Assembly: GCA_012842545.1 (NCBI GenBank)
Contig: DUSQ01000035.1
Span: 1 to 64,000, forward strand
Direction of reading: 5' to 3'
DNA: 64,000 bases
DNA from: Coprothermobacter sp.
GTDB taxonomy: Bacteria; Coprothermobacterota; Coprothermobacteria; Coprothermobacterales; Coprothermobacteraceae
Part shown: piece after piece, positions 25,851-33,638 of the stretch
How the letters are laid out: each line of letters begins with the position of its first letter
Numbering within the stretch: the stretch's first letter is position 1
The notes under the pieces: generated by a model
The model's database searches: none
What the model was told of the DNA's origin: nothing
The model's input: only the letters and a program-made list of their open reading frames with translations
Made by a program: the position numbers and the translations under genes

Positions 25851-28519
25851 TCTTTGGCACCTCCTAAACACTCTACTACGGCAAAAATAACAGCCCACGA
25901 AGAGACAAAGCCAGTTTTAAAGTTTTGGACCTCCTTCTCCCTAATCAGCTGAAACCCTCCCGAATTGAATTTTATCATTGTAATACCCCTTTTATTGCCC
26001 AAAACCTTAAGCAAAGAATAAGCAAATAGAGCCTTAGCTTCCTCGGGAACGTTTCCTACGAGATCTCTGAGCATCAAAAACATCTGCATGAGTTCTCGTT
26101 CAGTATCAGCGTCCAGAATGTCCTTGAGCAAATTGCTTCTTTCTGGCTCAGGCAGGATCCACTCTGGTATGTTCATCTTAATCGGCCAACCCACAATTTC
26201 AGTTTCTTCTTCCCTGTACGTTTGCTCTAGAAGTGCATCAACTGCGAACACATCTTCTTGTCTTACCAGTCCATGCTGTCTTACGCCGAAAATTTCTCCA
26301 ATACCCCTGTATCGTGTATCTAGTTCGGCAAGAGCATAACTATCAGAATGGTTAAGTAACTTCACAGTGGAATGAATACGGCTTCGCGTAGCCGGGGAGG
26401 CAGTTGAAGGATACAGAAACCAAGCATAACCTTTTACACTATTTCTTCCTACTCTACCCTTGAGCTGGTACATCTGCGATACACCCAAGTGACTAGCGTC
26501 TTCTACGACGATGGTGTTCGCAATGGGTAAATCCACACCAGCTTCCATAATAGTAGTGGCAACAAGAATGTCTATTTTACCTTCCTGAAGTTTTTTGAAA
26601 ATGGACTTTATACGCTTGTCGCTCATCTGAGCATGAAGAACGTCTATATCAGCATCCAAGAACATCTGTTGCAGCTCCAATGCCCGTAGGTCAATTCCTT
26701 CAATGGTTGGGTGAATGTAAATAGCTAATCCACCCCGGTCCAGCTCATCCGACAATACTTTCCTAACCAACTCCGGAGAGTATTCATCAGCAAAAACAGC
26801 GACTTTCTGCCTACCATATGGCAACTCATGCATGCGTATGAGCTTCACATATCCACGGCGTGCCAGGAAAAACGTACGAGGTATGGGCGTAGCGCTGCTA
26901 AAGATGACCTTAACCCATGGGAAATGCTCTTGAAACCAGTTCTTATGGGTTACTCCGAACTTCTGTTCCTCGTCAAATATGACCAGAGCTAATTTATCGT
27001 TATACAATTCCTGCTTTAGAACACTATGAGTTCCCACCAATATGTCCCAAGGCACGGCTGGGTCGTCAGAGAATATGAGTCCACATTTTTGCAGACGTTC
27101 ACCGTATGCTGCGACATACTGATCCACCAGGACTCTGGTGGGAACGACTATGACAGCCTTATAACCACTAGATGCAACCGCTACAGCCGCACGCATGAGA
27201 ACCTCAGTCTTGCCTACTCCAGATTCTCCTATGATCAATGCCTCTTCCGGATGAGGCAATGCTAGCCAAGCATGGAGTTCTTCTGTGGCCTGTTTTTGGT
27301 CCGTGGTTTCTTCGAACTGGAAGGACTGTGCGAATGCTTGTTCAATTTCTTCGTCTGGCTCTATGACATGAGACCGAATGCTCTTCTTCTGTTTAAACCT
27401 GTTTTCAAGAAAAGCTCTCATCTTCAGAGCTCGTTCCTGTAAAGATTTGCTCTTTCGGCTCCATCTTTCTGGTCCCAAGCTGTCGATGGACATGGTTGAA
27501 GGAACCCTAACTAACTTCTGGCTTCTTTCTAAAGGAACAAGAACATGACCATCCTTGTAAGAAATGGAAAAATACGGTTTTCCTTCCACGTAATCGATGC
27601 CGTTGTAAATACCAACTCCTCGGTCCACATGAAGCACTGGCTCCCCAACTCTTAAACCATGCCACGACAGTTCCAAAGATCTGCGATGCCCAACTTTCCA
27701 TCCTAAGCCTTCACGGTCAATATGTATATCGAAACCATTAGCACTGAAAGGCATTCTCAGCCTGCCATGCACCAAAAACCTGTTCTCGCCGGCTGTTATG
27801 CCTGCCCATATGGAGTCAAAAACGGGCCAGCCAAGCTTACGTGAAAAAACCTCAGGAAATTGGGTTACCAAAACCATCTTGCCCTTGTAGGCAGCAAGGT
27901 CATCGACGTTGAAACTGGGTATTGACAGAAACTTCTCTATGCTGACTGGGAGAACGCTCTTCACAGGAAAAGTTAGCTCAACCTCTACTGCCCTTAGCTC
28001 CCTTGTGGTACGCTCAGGGTCATATACGAGTGCCCGTTTTATTCTGTCGATAGGGCGAGTAGGCACCTGCTTTGTCCAAACAGTGGCGTATTCAGTTCTT
28101 CTTATGGACATTTGGGTATCCGGATCGACTACACGGATACTTTCAACACGATCCTCCTCGTCAAAATCCAACCTGTAAAGCTCATCAGAGTAGACATCAA
28201 GCACAAAGCCTCTTTTTGCCCATTGGAAACTGCCGTAACAGAAGTCGGTTTTCACGTAGTCAGCCGCTTTCAAAAAATCCAGAACCACATTCATTGGAGT
28301 ACCTTTAGTTATCAGCAGTGGCTCGCCTTCCGGAGATAAAGTTTCCTCCACTAGGTCTCGCGCGCTGTAGACCATGCTGCGAGAAATACCAAACAAAACT
28401 GAGTAGTAATCCAGAAAAGCTTGTTTTTCACCTTCTGGCAAGATAATGGGAAGGTCTTCTCCCAAGTTCTTCGCTTCAGTAGCGAAGTAAACCAGTGGAT
28501 CCTGACTAATGATTCTCAT
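25826..28519 (-). CDS. mfd: Transcription-repair coupling factor Mfd, short form
   Basis: DNA translocase that removes stalled RNA polymerase and recruits UvrA. 897 residues; usual length is about 1,100-1,180. The CarD-like RNA polymerase-interaction domain begins near residue 291 (VGEPVLHVDRGVGIYNG) and the RecG-like motor follows: Walker A GESGVGKT at 431-438, FDEEQKFGV, SATPIPRT, ATTIMEAGVDLP and QLKGRVGRN. In E. coli the same domain begins near 475, so roughly 180 residues of the UvrB-like N-terminus are missing. The remaining FCYGSFQWAKRGFVLDVYSDE corresponds to the end of domain 1. The C-terminal domain is also compact (about residues 780-897). Confidence 0.92.
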   Translation of the reverse strand: MRIISQDPLVYFATEAKNLGEDLPIILPEGEKQAFLDYYSVLFGISRSMVYSARDLVEETLSPEGEPLLITKGTPMNVVLDFLKAADYVKTDFCYGSFQWAKRGFVLDVYSDELYRLDFDEEDRVESIRVVDPDTQMSIRRTEYATVWTKQVPTRPIDRIKRALVYDPERTTRELRAVEVELTFPVKSVLPVSIEKFLSIPSFNVDDLAAYKGKMVLVTQFPEVFSRKLGWPVFDSIWAGITAGENRFLVHGRLRMPFSANGFDIHIDREGLGWKVGHRRSLELSWHGLRVGEPVLHVDRGVGIYNGIDYVEGKPYFSISYKDGHVLVPLERSQKLVRVPSTMSIDSLGPERWSRKSKSLQERALKMRAFLENRFKQKKSIRSHVIEPDEEIEQAFAQSFQFEETTDQKQATEELHAWLALPHPEEALIIGESGVGKTEVLMRAAVAVASSGYKAVIVVPTRVLVDQYVAAYGERLQKCGLIFSDDPAVPWDILVGTHSVLKQELYNDKLALVIFDEEQKFGVTHKNWFQEHFPWVKVIFSSATPIPRTFFLARRGYVKLIRMHELPYGRQKVAVFADEYSPELVRKVLSDELDRGGLAIYIHPTIEGIDLRALELQQMFLDADIDVLHAQMSDKRIKSIFKKLQEGKIDILVATTIMEAGVDLPIANTIVVEDASHLGVSQMYQLKGRVGRNSVKGYAWFLYPSTASPATRSRIHSTVKLLNHSDSYALAELDTRYRGIGEIFGVRQHGLVRQEDVFAVDALLEQTYREEETEIVGWPIKMNIPEWILPEPERSNLLKDILDADTERELMQMFLMLRDLVGNVPEEAKALFAYSLLKVLGNKRGITMIKFNSGGFQLIREKEVQNFKTGFVSSWAVIFAVVECLGGAKEWFEILKE

Positions 28520-29087
28520 TGGGATTAAAGCTATTTACGTTCTGCTGAAAACGCGAAAAACTCCTTTCAGTAATGAGCAGGCATAACTGATCAGCTATGT
28601 AATCTGCTACTTTTACAAGCACTTCTTTCTCGCTTTTCTGAGGCGCGCTTAATACGTAGTTTATAACCTCTTCCTTCGAAGAGGGCCGGCCGATACCAAC
28701 TTTTACACGCCAAAATGAGTCAGTTCCCAGGGCATCGATAATTGATGACACACCTTTGTGACCAGCACTGGATCCACCAAAACGTGCCCTAACTTTGCCT
28801 ACTGCCAGATCAAGATCATCATGAACTACCACTAGATCCATGCCAGGCTCAAAAAGGCACTTCACAGCCTTACCGCTGTTATTCATGTAGGTATGCGGAT
28901 AAACGATCAAATCCGCATCAGATTTCCAGCCGTCATGTTTTAATTCGTAAACTCGACTATAGCAGAATAAACGTAAATTAAGGCCGGTGAGCTTAGTCCT
29001 AAGAAGGTCCAAGACCCACCAGCCAACGTTGTGTCTAGTACTTTCGTATTCTGTGCCGGGATTTCCCAATCCAACGATGAGCAGCAT
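28506..29087 (-). CDS. pth: Peptidyl-tRNA hydrolase
   Basis: Cleaves peptidyl-tRNA dropped from ribosomes. 193 residues. N-terminal VGLGNPGTEYESTRHNVGWW contains the conserved Asn and the catalytic His20-equivalent; HDDLDLAVGKVRARFGGSSAGHKG (about 90-113, shortened here to key residues Asp, Arg, Gly and His-Lys-Gly) is diagnostic. ATG 29087. It is followed by mfd with a 14-base overlap and preceded by the L25 gene (15-base gap). Confidence 0.95.
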   Translation of the reverse strand: MLLIVGLGNPGTEYESTRHNVGWWVLDLLRTKLTGLNLRLFCYSRVYELKHDGWKSDADLIVYPHTYMNNSGKAVKCLFEPGMDLVVVHDDLDLAVGKVRARFGGSSAGHKGVSSIIDALGTDSFWRVKVGIGRPSSKEEVINYVLSAPQKSEKEVLVKVADYIADQLCLLITERSFSRFQQNVNSFNPNENH

Positions 29088-29102
29088 GAAGTGAATATGT
29101 TA

Positions 29103-29747
29103 TTACTCTTCCTCCCCTTCTTCTTTCTTACCCTTTGATATGACTTCAGGCTCGCCTTCAACTGCGACTTCTTCTTCTACCTCTTCTACTTCCTCTTCTA
29201 CTGGAACTGTTACAGCTACTACTACTTCTTCTAAATCTGCAAAAATCTTGGCCTCAGGCGGTAGATCAAGCTCACCGATGTGAACGATATCACCGATATC
29301 CATGTTTGAAACGTCCACAGTGACCTGCTCAACCAACTTTTCAGTAGGTAGTTCTACTTCTATTTCACGAGTTGGAAACTCCAATATTCCGCCTTTCTTG
29401 ATACCAATAGGTTCGCCTACCAATACTATTGGTACAGAAACAGTTACCGTGCTTCCAGCACTCAGTGCCTGGAAATCCAAATGAATCACTTCCTGCGAAA
29501 TGGGATCCATTTGTTCTTCCTTGACAATGACTCTAACAATTTTCCCATCCACATCAAGCTCCAAGGAACGCCCTAGTGTTATGCGTTCTCTTATCACCTG
29601 GCTACGCTCCAGCAAAATCGGTGTCGCTTTCATGTCCTGCCCATATAAAACCGCTGGCACGTAACCCTCCTTTCGCATTTTCTTGACCTTCCTTGTTCCA
29701 GTCTGCACTTCTGTACGCTTAATGACTTTAACAGCCACTTTTACCAC
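29103..29747 (-). CDS. rplY: 50S ribosomal protein L25/general stress protein Ctc
   Basis: 5S rRNA-binding protein, 214 residues, long (TL5/Ctc) form with C-terminal beta domain and an acidic tail. N-terminal RTEVQTGTRKVKKMRKEGYVPAVLYG is represented by GYVPAVLYG near residue 30; HLDFQALSAGSTVTVSVPI near 95 and DIGDIVHIGELDLPP near 150 mark domain 2. The last 40 residues are Glu-rich. ATG 29747 preceded by AAAGGAG. The pairing with pth and prs is standard. Confidence 0.94.
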   Translation of the reverse strand: MVKVAVKVIKRTEVQTGTRKVKKMRKEGYVPAVLYGQDMKATPILLERSQVIRERITLGRSLELDVDGKIVRVIVKEEQMDPISQEVIHLDFQALSAGSTVTVSVPIVLVGEPIGIKKGGILEFPTREIEVELPTEKLVEQVTVDVSNMDIGDIVHIGELDLPPEAKIFADLEEVVVAVTVPVEEEVEEVEEEVAVEGEPEVISKGKKEEGEEE

Positions 29748-29761
29748 TCCTTTTAGCTAAC

Positions 29762-30712
29762 TTAATCAAATAATGCTGATATACTTTGATTTGTTCTTAT
29801 ACGTTTTATGGCCTCGGCAATTAGTCGTGCCACACTGACCACTTGCACCTTTTTGCTCGAGTAGTCACTTCGAACAGTATCTGTTACCACAACACGCTCA
29901 ATCACAGATGCCTCAAGTGCATCAACCGCACCTTCACTGAACAAGCCATGAGTAGCGAGTGCCCATATACTTCGGGCTCCTCTCTCTTTAAATACGTGGG
30001 CAGCCTTTATCAAAGAACCGCCGGTATCAATTATATCATCTACAATGAGCACATCTTTGTCCACCACATCTCCAATGACATGCACAATTTCTGCCACATT
30101 TGCCGCTGTTCTTCTCTTGTCACAAATAACCAAAGGCCTGTTATCAAGACGGTACGCGAGGCCATTGGCTCTTACTACTCCGCCCACGTCAGGCGAAGCA
30201 ATCACTACATCTTGCAATAAAGGTTTCTCTCGTCGCACATAATCAGCAAAAAGAGGCATGGCCGTAAGGTTATCCACAGGCACTTTGAAGAAACCTTGTA
30301 TCTGAGGAACGTGCAGATCTACAGCTACCACTCTGTCAGCACCAGCAGCTTCTATGAGCTCAGCAACCAATCTTGCAGAAATGGGTTCCCTGGGCTTGCT
30401 CTTCCTATCCTGCCGTGCGTATCCGTAGTAGGGCATGATTACGGTAATCTCCGCAACAGAGGCTCTCCGCAAGGCGTCCAACATAATCAGTAGCTCCATG
30501 AGATTCTCGTTCACAGGTGGTGATGTGGGCTGTATGAGAAACACCTCATATCCCCTAACCGACTCCTTGATCCGTATACCAGTCTCACCATCTTTAAAGT
30601 GATAGATTTCCACTGGTAACAAATCCATTCCAAGCTCGCTTACGATTTTTTCCGCCAAAGGCCTATTGGCAGTTCCGGAAATGACCGCCATGGGTCTGCC
30701 ATCAACGCCCAT
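29762..30712 (-). CDS. prs: Ribose-phosphate pyrophosphokinase
   Basis: Makes PRPP from ribose 5-phosphate and ATP. 316 residues from ATG 30712, which shares a base with the glmU stop (TAATG) and has AAGGAG about 11 bases upstream; a start at 30754 would overlap glmU. Motifs: PTSPPVNENLMELLIM, YYGYARQDRKSKPREPI (ATP loop), VVAVDLHVPQIQGFF and the PRPP loop VLIVDDIIDTGGS near 220. Length matches class I Prs. Products feed purine, pyrimidine and His/NAD synthesis. Confidence 0.95.
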   Translation of the reverse strand: MGVDGRPMAVISGTANRPLAEKIVSELGMDLLPVEIYHFKDGETGIRIKESVRGYEVFLIQPTSPPVNENLMELLIMLDALRRASVAEITVIMPYYGYARQDRKSKPREPISARLVAELIEAAGADRVVAVDLHVPQIQGFFKVPVDNLTAMPLFADYVRREKPLLQDVVIASPDVGGVVRANGLAYRLDNRPLVICDKRRTAANVAEIVHVIGDVVDKDVLIVDDIIDTGGSLIKAAHVFKERGARSIWALATHGLFSEGAVDALEASVIERVVVTDTVRSDYSSKKVQVVSVARLIAEAIKRIRTNQSISALFD

Positions 30713-32061
30713 TACTGATTCATCTCCTTTTTCTTCCTGTACTTGAGCACCCAACCTTCCTTGTTAACCTGCAAGGCTCTGCCTATGCCTAAAGCGTATT
30801 TGGGCACGTTCTCGGTGATCACTGAACCTGCAGCGGTAAAAGAATCGTCTTCAAGCTTCACGGGCGCAACCAAAATGGTGTCAGAACCGATGAACACTCT
30901 GTCGCCGATTATAGTTGGGTTTTTATCGTAGCCGTCATAATTGCAAGTAATTGTCCCAGCACCTATGTTGGTGTCCTCGCCAACCTGAGCATCGCCTACA
31001 TAGGAAAGATGGTTAATCTTTGTTCTATTGCCCACCACGGTCTTTTTGATCTCAACAAAGTTACCTATTTTTACACCATGCTTCAAGTACGTTCCGGGTC
31101 TAATCCGAGCAAATGGCCCGACCACTACTGAGTCCTCTAAAGTCGCTTCTTCCAGTACAGAGAATCTTATTTGGCATTTGTCACCAATGACACAGTCCCT
31201 TATTTCTACATTCGGTCCTATTACGCAGTCTTCACCAATTTCGGTGAAACCGAGGAGTGTAGTGTTCGGAAGAATAATTGAGTCCTTTCCTACCTTTACG
31301 TTCTCTCCCACATATGTGCTCCCAGGATCGATAATGGTTGCCTGCTCCATAGCCCTTTCCAAAAGTCTTTCTTTGTAAACATGAAGAACTTTCGCCAAAT
31401 CTTGCCTGGTATTGATGCCCATGAACTGTGACCAATCTTCAAACAAGATCACATGTACTCCTTTATGCTCAGCCAACAAGTTAAATAGGTCAGTGATATA
31501 GTACTCGTTCTTAGCATTTGACCTATTGAGCAAGGGAAAGGAATCTATGATGTCTTCTTTTCTTGCCTTGTATACACCAGCATTAACAAAAGGTATTTCT
31601 TTTTCACGCTGATCACGCATGTCAGACAGTTCTACTATCTGCCGTAATAACCCATCTACAAACCGTACCCTTCCGAAATCGCTCTCAAAGGGAAAACGCG
31701 CAACTGCTACTAACCTGGAGTAGGAGGATTCAACCATTGCTGAAAACGTTTCTCTCCGAACAAGGGGTATGTCAGCATTAACTATGATTACATTATCATT
31801 TTTGGCGGCTGAGGCTCCTAAAAATGCAGCGTGAGCCGTACCCAAAGGTTCTTCCTGTACTACCACATTTGCATCCTTGGGTAGAAGCTCCGCTATTTGA
31901 GGGGATGTAACTAATATGACTTCATCGACGCCTTCCACCGCTTGTAACGTATCCCAAAGGTGATATATGATGGGCTTCTCCCCTAGTCGGTGCATTATCT
32001 TCGGTACCTTCGAGTTAAACCTCTTTCCAACTCCACCTCCTAATACAATGGCGCTATGCAC
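30712..32061 (-). CDS. glmU: Bifunctional GlmU (GlcNAc-1-P uridyltransferase/GlcN-1-P acetyltransferase)
   Basis: Makes UDP-GlcNAc for peptidoglycan and for the wecB/murA steps at the right end. 449 residues: N-terminal nucleotidyltransferase (1-225) and C-terminal left-handed beta helix (250-440) with hexapeptide repeats such as IGEDCVIGPNVEI and IGAGTITCNYDGY. The pyrophosphorylase loop reads LGGGVGKRFNSKVPKIMH, with GGG where most enzymes have AAG; the Arg and Lys are kept. GTAHAAFLGA matches the GTAHA uridine motif. Start ATG 32061; transcribed 6 bases after dcd. Confidence 0.95.
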   Translation of the reverse strand: MHSAIVLGGGVGKRFNSKVPKIMHRLGEKPIIYHLWDTLQAVEGVDEVILVTSPQIAELLPKDANVVVQEEPLGTAHAAFLGASAAKNDNVIIVNADIPLVRRETFSAMVESSYSRLVAVARFPFESDFGRVRFVDGLLRQIVELSDMRDQREKEIPFVNAGVYKARKEDIIDSFPLLNRSNAKNEYYITDLFNLLAEHKGVHVILFEDWSQFMGINTRQDLAKVLHVYKERLLERAMEQATIIDPGSTYVGENVKVGKDSIILPNTTLLGFTEIGEDCVIGPNVEIRDCVIGDKCQIRFSVLEEATLEDSVVVGPFARIRPGTYLKHGVKIGNFVEIKKTVVGNRTKINHLSYVGDAQVGEDTNIGAGTITCNYDGYDKNPTIIGDRVFIGSDTILVAPVKLEDDSFTAAGSVITENVPKYALGIGRALQVNKEGWVLKYRKKKEMNQ

Positions 32062-32067
32062 TACGCA

Positions 32068-32628
32068 TCACTCCTTTAAAAAGTCCATGTAAATTCTTGT
32101 TCCCTCAGGGCCTTCTTGCCCCTGGTACTTTCCCTTGAGTCCATAGGGCACCAGACAATTCTCGAAAAGCAGCTCGAAACTGACCTGACATATTCTCATA
32201 CCAGGGTATAGAGCTACGGGTAAGTTGTTAACATTGGATATTTCCAAAGTGATTTGGCCACAGAACCCCGGATCAACATATCCAGCAGTAGCATGTATGA
32301 GAATGCCCATACGACCTAAGGAGGATCTACCTTCCACACGTGCCACCAGAAAGTTAGGCAGCATAAGCCGCTCGGTGGTTGTCCCTAATAAGAAATAACC
32401 AGGCTGAAGTATCAATTGTCCACCGTTCTCTATGCGTATTTCTCTATATTTAATCGTTTCTTTTCTTTTAGGATCTAAAAAGGGAACGTTTATGTTGTCA
32501 ATGGCGAGAAACGTATTACCTAGCGTCAAATCTACCGACGAAGGCTGTATTTGTGTTTCGTTTAAAGGGTCAATAACCAATGCCTTATAAGACAGAAGCT
32601 GTTTTAACAAACCATCAGATAGAATCAT
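32068..32628 (-). CDS. dcd: dCTP deaminase (possibly bifunctional dCTP deaminase/dUTPase)
   Basis: Supplies dUMP/dTTP precursors by deaminating dCTP. 186 residues, trimeric dUTPase fold. N-terminal MILSDGLLKQLL, QPSSVDLTLGN, the catalytic RVEGRSSLGRMGILIHATAGYVDPGF block around 110 (Arg, Ser and Glu positions kept; Glu in the later GQITLEI) and LYPGMRICQVSFE near 150. Mono- versus bifunctional activity cannot be decided from sequence. The ATG follows GAGCAGGG closely, and a strong terminator lies 7 bases upstream, so its own transcription source is unclear. Confidence 0.93.
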   Translation of the reverse strand: MILSDGLLKQLLSYKALVIDPLNETQIQPSSVDLTLGNTFLAIDNINVPFLDPKRKETIKYREIRIENGGQLILQPGYFLLGTTTERLMLPNFLVARVEGRSSLGRMGILIHATAGYVDPGFCGQITLEISNVNNLPVALYPGMRICQVSFELLFENCLVPYGLKGKYQGQEGPEGTRIYMDFLKE

Positions 32629-32634
32629 CCCTGC

Positions 32635-32670
32635 TCAAAAAGAAAAGGAATGAGGCTTCCGCCTCATTCC
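32635..32670 (-). terminator. Intrinsic terminator of ferredoxin 1
   Basis: Perfect 10-pair stem GGAATGAGGC / GCCTCATTCC (plus-strand arms 32647-32656 and 32661-32670) with a 4-base loop, followed in the minus direction by TTTTCTTTTT. The ferredoxin stop codon (TGA, 32666-32664) lies inside the first arm of the hairpin. Confidence 0.92.
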
Positions 32671-32846
32671 CGACTAATTGCTCCTGTAGGGCACGAATCG
32701 ATTGCTTCGTCTACACAGGGCTGTGTCTCATCAGCGCCCTCAATTACTTCACTCTTGCCCTCAGCATCCGCTTGGAAAACTTCTGGACACAAAGCCATGC
32801 ATACGCCGCAAGCTATGCACAGTTCTTTGTCAACTTTTAGAGCCAT
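32664..32846 (-). CDS. [4Fe-4S] ferredoxin, Thermotoga type, copy 1
   Basis: 60-residue one-cluster ferredoxin. Ligands Cys10, Cys13, Cys16 and Cys52; Cys20 and Cys44 match the disulfide of Thermotoga maritima ferredoxin. Likely electron acceptor for the 2-oxoacid oxidoreductase at 3.8-6.4 kb. Start ATG 32846 with AGGAGGGC upstream. Differs from copy 2 (33316-33498) at only 6 of 60 positions. A possible own promoter lies at 32877-32905 and a strong terminator follows. Confidence 0.95.
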   Translation of the reverse strand: MALKVDKELCIACGVCMALCPEVFQADAEGKSEVIEGADETQPCVDEAIDSCPTGAISRE

Positions 32847-32876
32847 GCTCAGCCCTCCTTCTTACAGGCTGACTTC

Positions 32877-32905
32877 ATTATACAAGAAAAAAATGCTCGT
32901 TAACA
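32877..32905 (-). promoter_or_regulatory. Putative promoter of ferredoxin 1
   Basis: Minus-strand TATAAT at 32882-32877 and TGTTAA at 32905-32900 with a 17-base spacer, in the gap between rpsT and the ferredoxin gene. The -10 is perfect, the -35 is a weak match. Confidence 0.5.
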
Positions 32906-33172
32906 CTACTGAAACTTCTGATTAAAAAGCTTCATCAAGCGTGACTTACGCCTAGCAGCTTCGTTCTTGTGAATGACACCCTTCACTGCCACCTTGTCAA
33001 TAACACTCTGAGCTTTTAGAACGGCTGCTTCAGCTGCTTCACGATCCCCAGCCTCGATTGCCTTTTTCGCCCTTTTGACATAGGTCTTCATTGTTGTACG
33101 CCAGTATCTGTTGTATGCTGTTTCCTTTTTCGTCAACCGAATCCGACGTTCCGCAGATATTGTGTTAGCCAT
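32906..33172 (-). CDS. rpsT: 30S ribosomal protein S20
   Basis: 16S rRNA-binding ribosomal protein, 88 residues. N-terminal MANTISAERRIRLTKKE, then RNRYWRT-like YNRYWRTTMKTYVKRA and VIHKNEAARRKSRLMKLFN, which is the family signature. Basic, three-helix. It has its own promoter (33213-33240). Flanked on both sides by ferredoxin genes. Confidence 0.96.
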   Translation of the reverse strand: MANTISAERRIRLTKKETAYNRYWRTTMKTYVKRAKKAIEAGDREAAEAAVLKAQSVIDKVAVKGVIHKNEAARRKSRLMKLFNQKFQ

Positions 33173-33212
33173 AACTCCACTCCTTTCAACAATTTTTCAG
33201 ACTTGTATTTTT

Positions 33213-33240
33213 AGTATAGCAGGAATTTTGCAGTTGTCAA
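33213..33240 (-). promoter_or_regulatory. Housekeeping promoter of rpsT
   Basis: Minus-strand TTGACA (33240-33235, perfect -35) and TATACT (33218-33213) with a 16-base spacer, about 40 bases upstream of the rpsT ATG. The predicted transcript starts near 33206 and gives a leader of about 34 bases. Confidence 0.85.
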
Positions 33241-33315
33241 CGTTTTGTCATGTAGACATTTTCGCTGACTTGAAGAACAGCTGGCACAGCCTTGGTTCGG
33301 TTTTCAAGCTCTTGA

Positions 33316-33498
33316 TTATTCTCTGCTGATAGCACCTGTTGAGCAGGAGTCAATTGCTTCATCGACGCAAGGCAGACTTTCATCAGCACCTGCAATTACT
33401 TCGCTTTTCCCCTCCGCATCAGCCTGAAAGACCTCTGGGCATAATGCCATACAAACCCCACAAGCAATACACAAATCCTTGTCTACTTTTACAGCCAT
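33316..33498 (-). CDS. [4Fe-4S] ferredoxin, Thermotoga type, copy 2
   Basis: 60 residues, 54 identical to copy 1 at 32664-32846. Cluster ligands Cys10, 13, 16 and 52 and the Cys20/Cys44 pair are kept; the Pro after the fourth ligand (position 53) is Ser, which is unusual in this fold and may tune stability or redox potential. AAAGGAGGC ribosome site. No clear terminator follows before the rpsT promoter. Confidence 0.95.
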   Translation of the reverse strand: MAVKVDKDLCIACGVCMALCPEVFQADAEGKSEVIAGADESLPCVDEAIDSCSTGAISRE

Positions 33499-33542
33499 TT
33501 TGAAAAGCCTCCTTTGACTTTGAAATTGCGATGCCTAACAAG

Positions 33543-33548
33543 ATTATA
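33543..33548 (-). promoter_or_regulatory. Putative -10 element of ferredoxin 2
   Basis: Minus-strand TATAAT at 33548-33543, about 45 bases upstream of the ATG. The -35 region (TTCTTT) is poor, so an activator or an extended element may matter. Confidence 0.5.
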
Positions 33549-33587
33549 CACACTGATGAAGCGCAAAAGAATGGTATCAGAAATCAC

Positions 33588-33600
33588 TTGGGACTCCCAA
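33588..33600. promoter_or_regulatory. Palindrome TTGGGACTCCCAA upstream of ferredoxin 2
   Basis: 13-base perfect palindrome (single central base) about 40 bases upstream of the ferredoxin 2 -10 element and 38 bases after the AIR-synthase-like gene stop. It could be a regulator site or a weak terminator stem; no T-run follows. GCAACTTT also occurs twice just beside it (33608-33638). Confidence 0.35.
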
Positions 33601-33638
33601 AGAGCATGCAACTTTTTAAGTTCGCAACTTTCGCAGTG

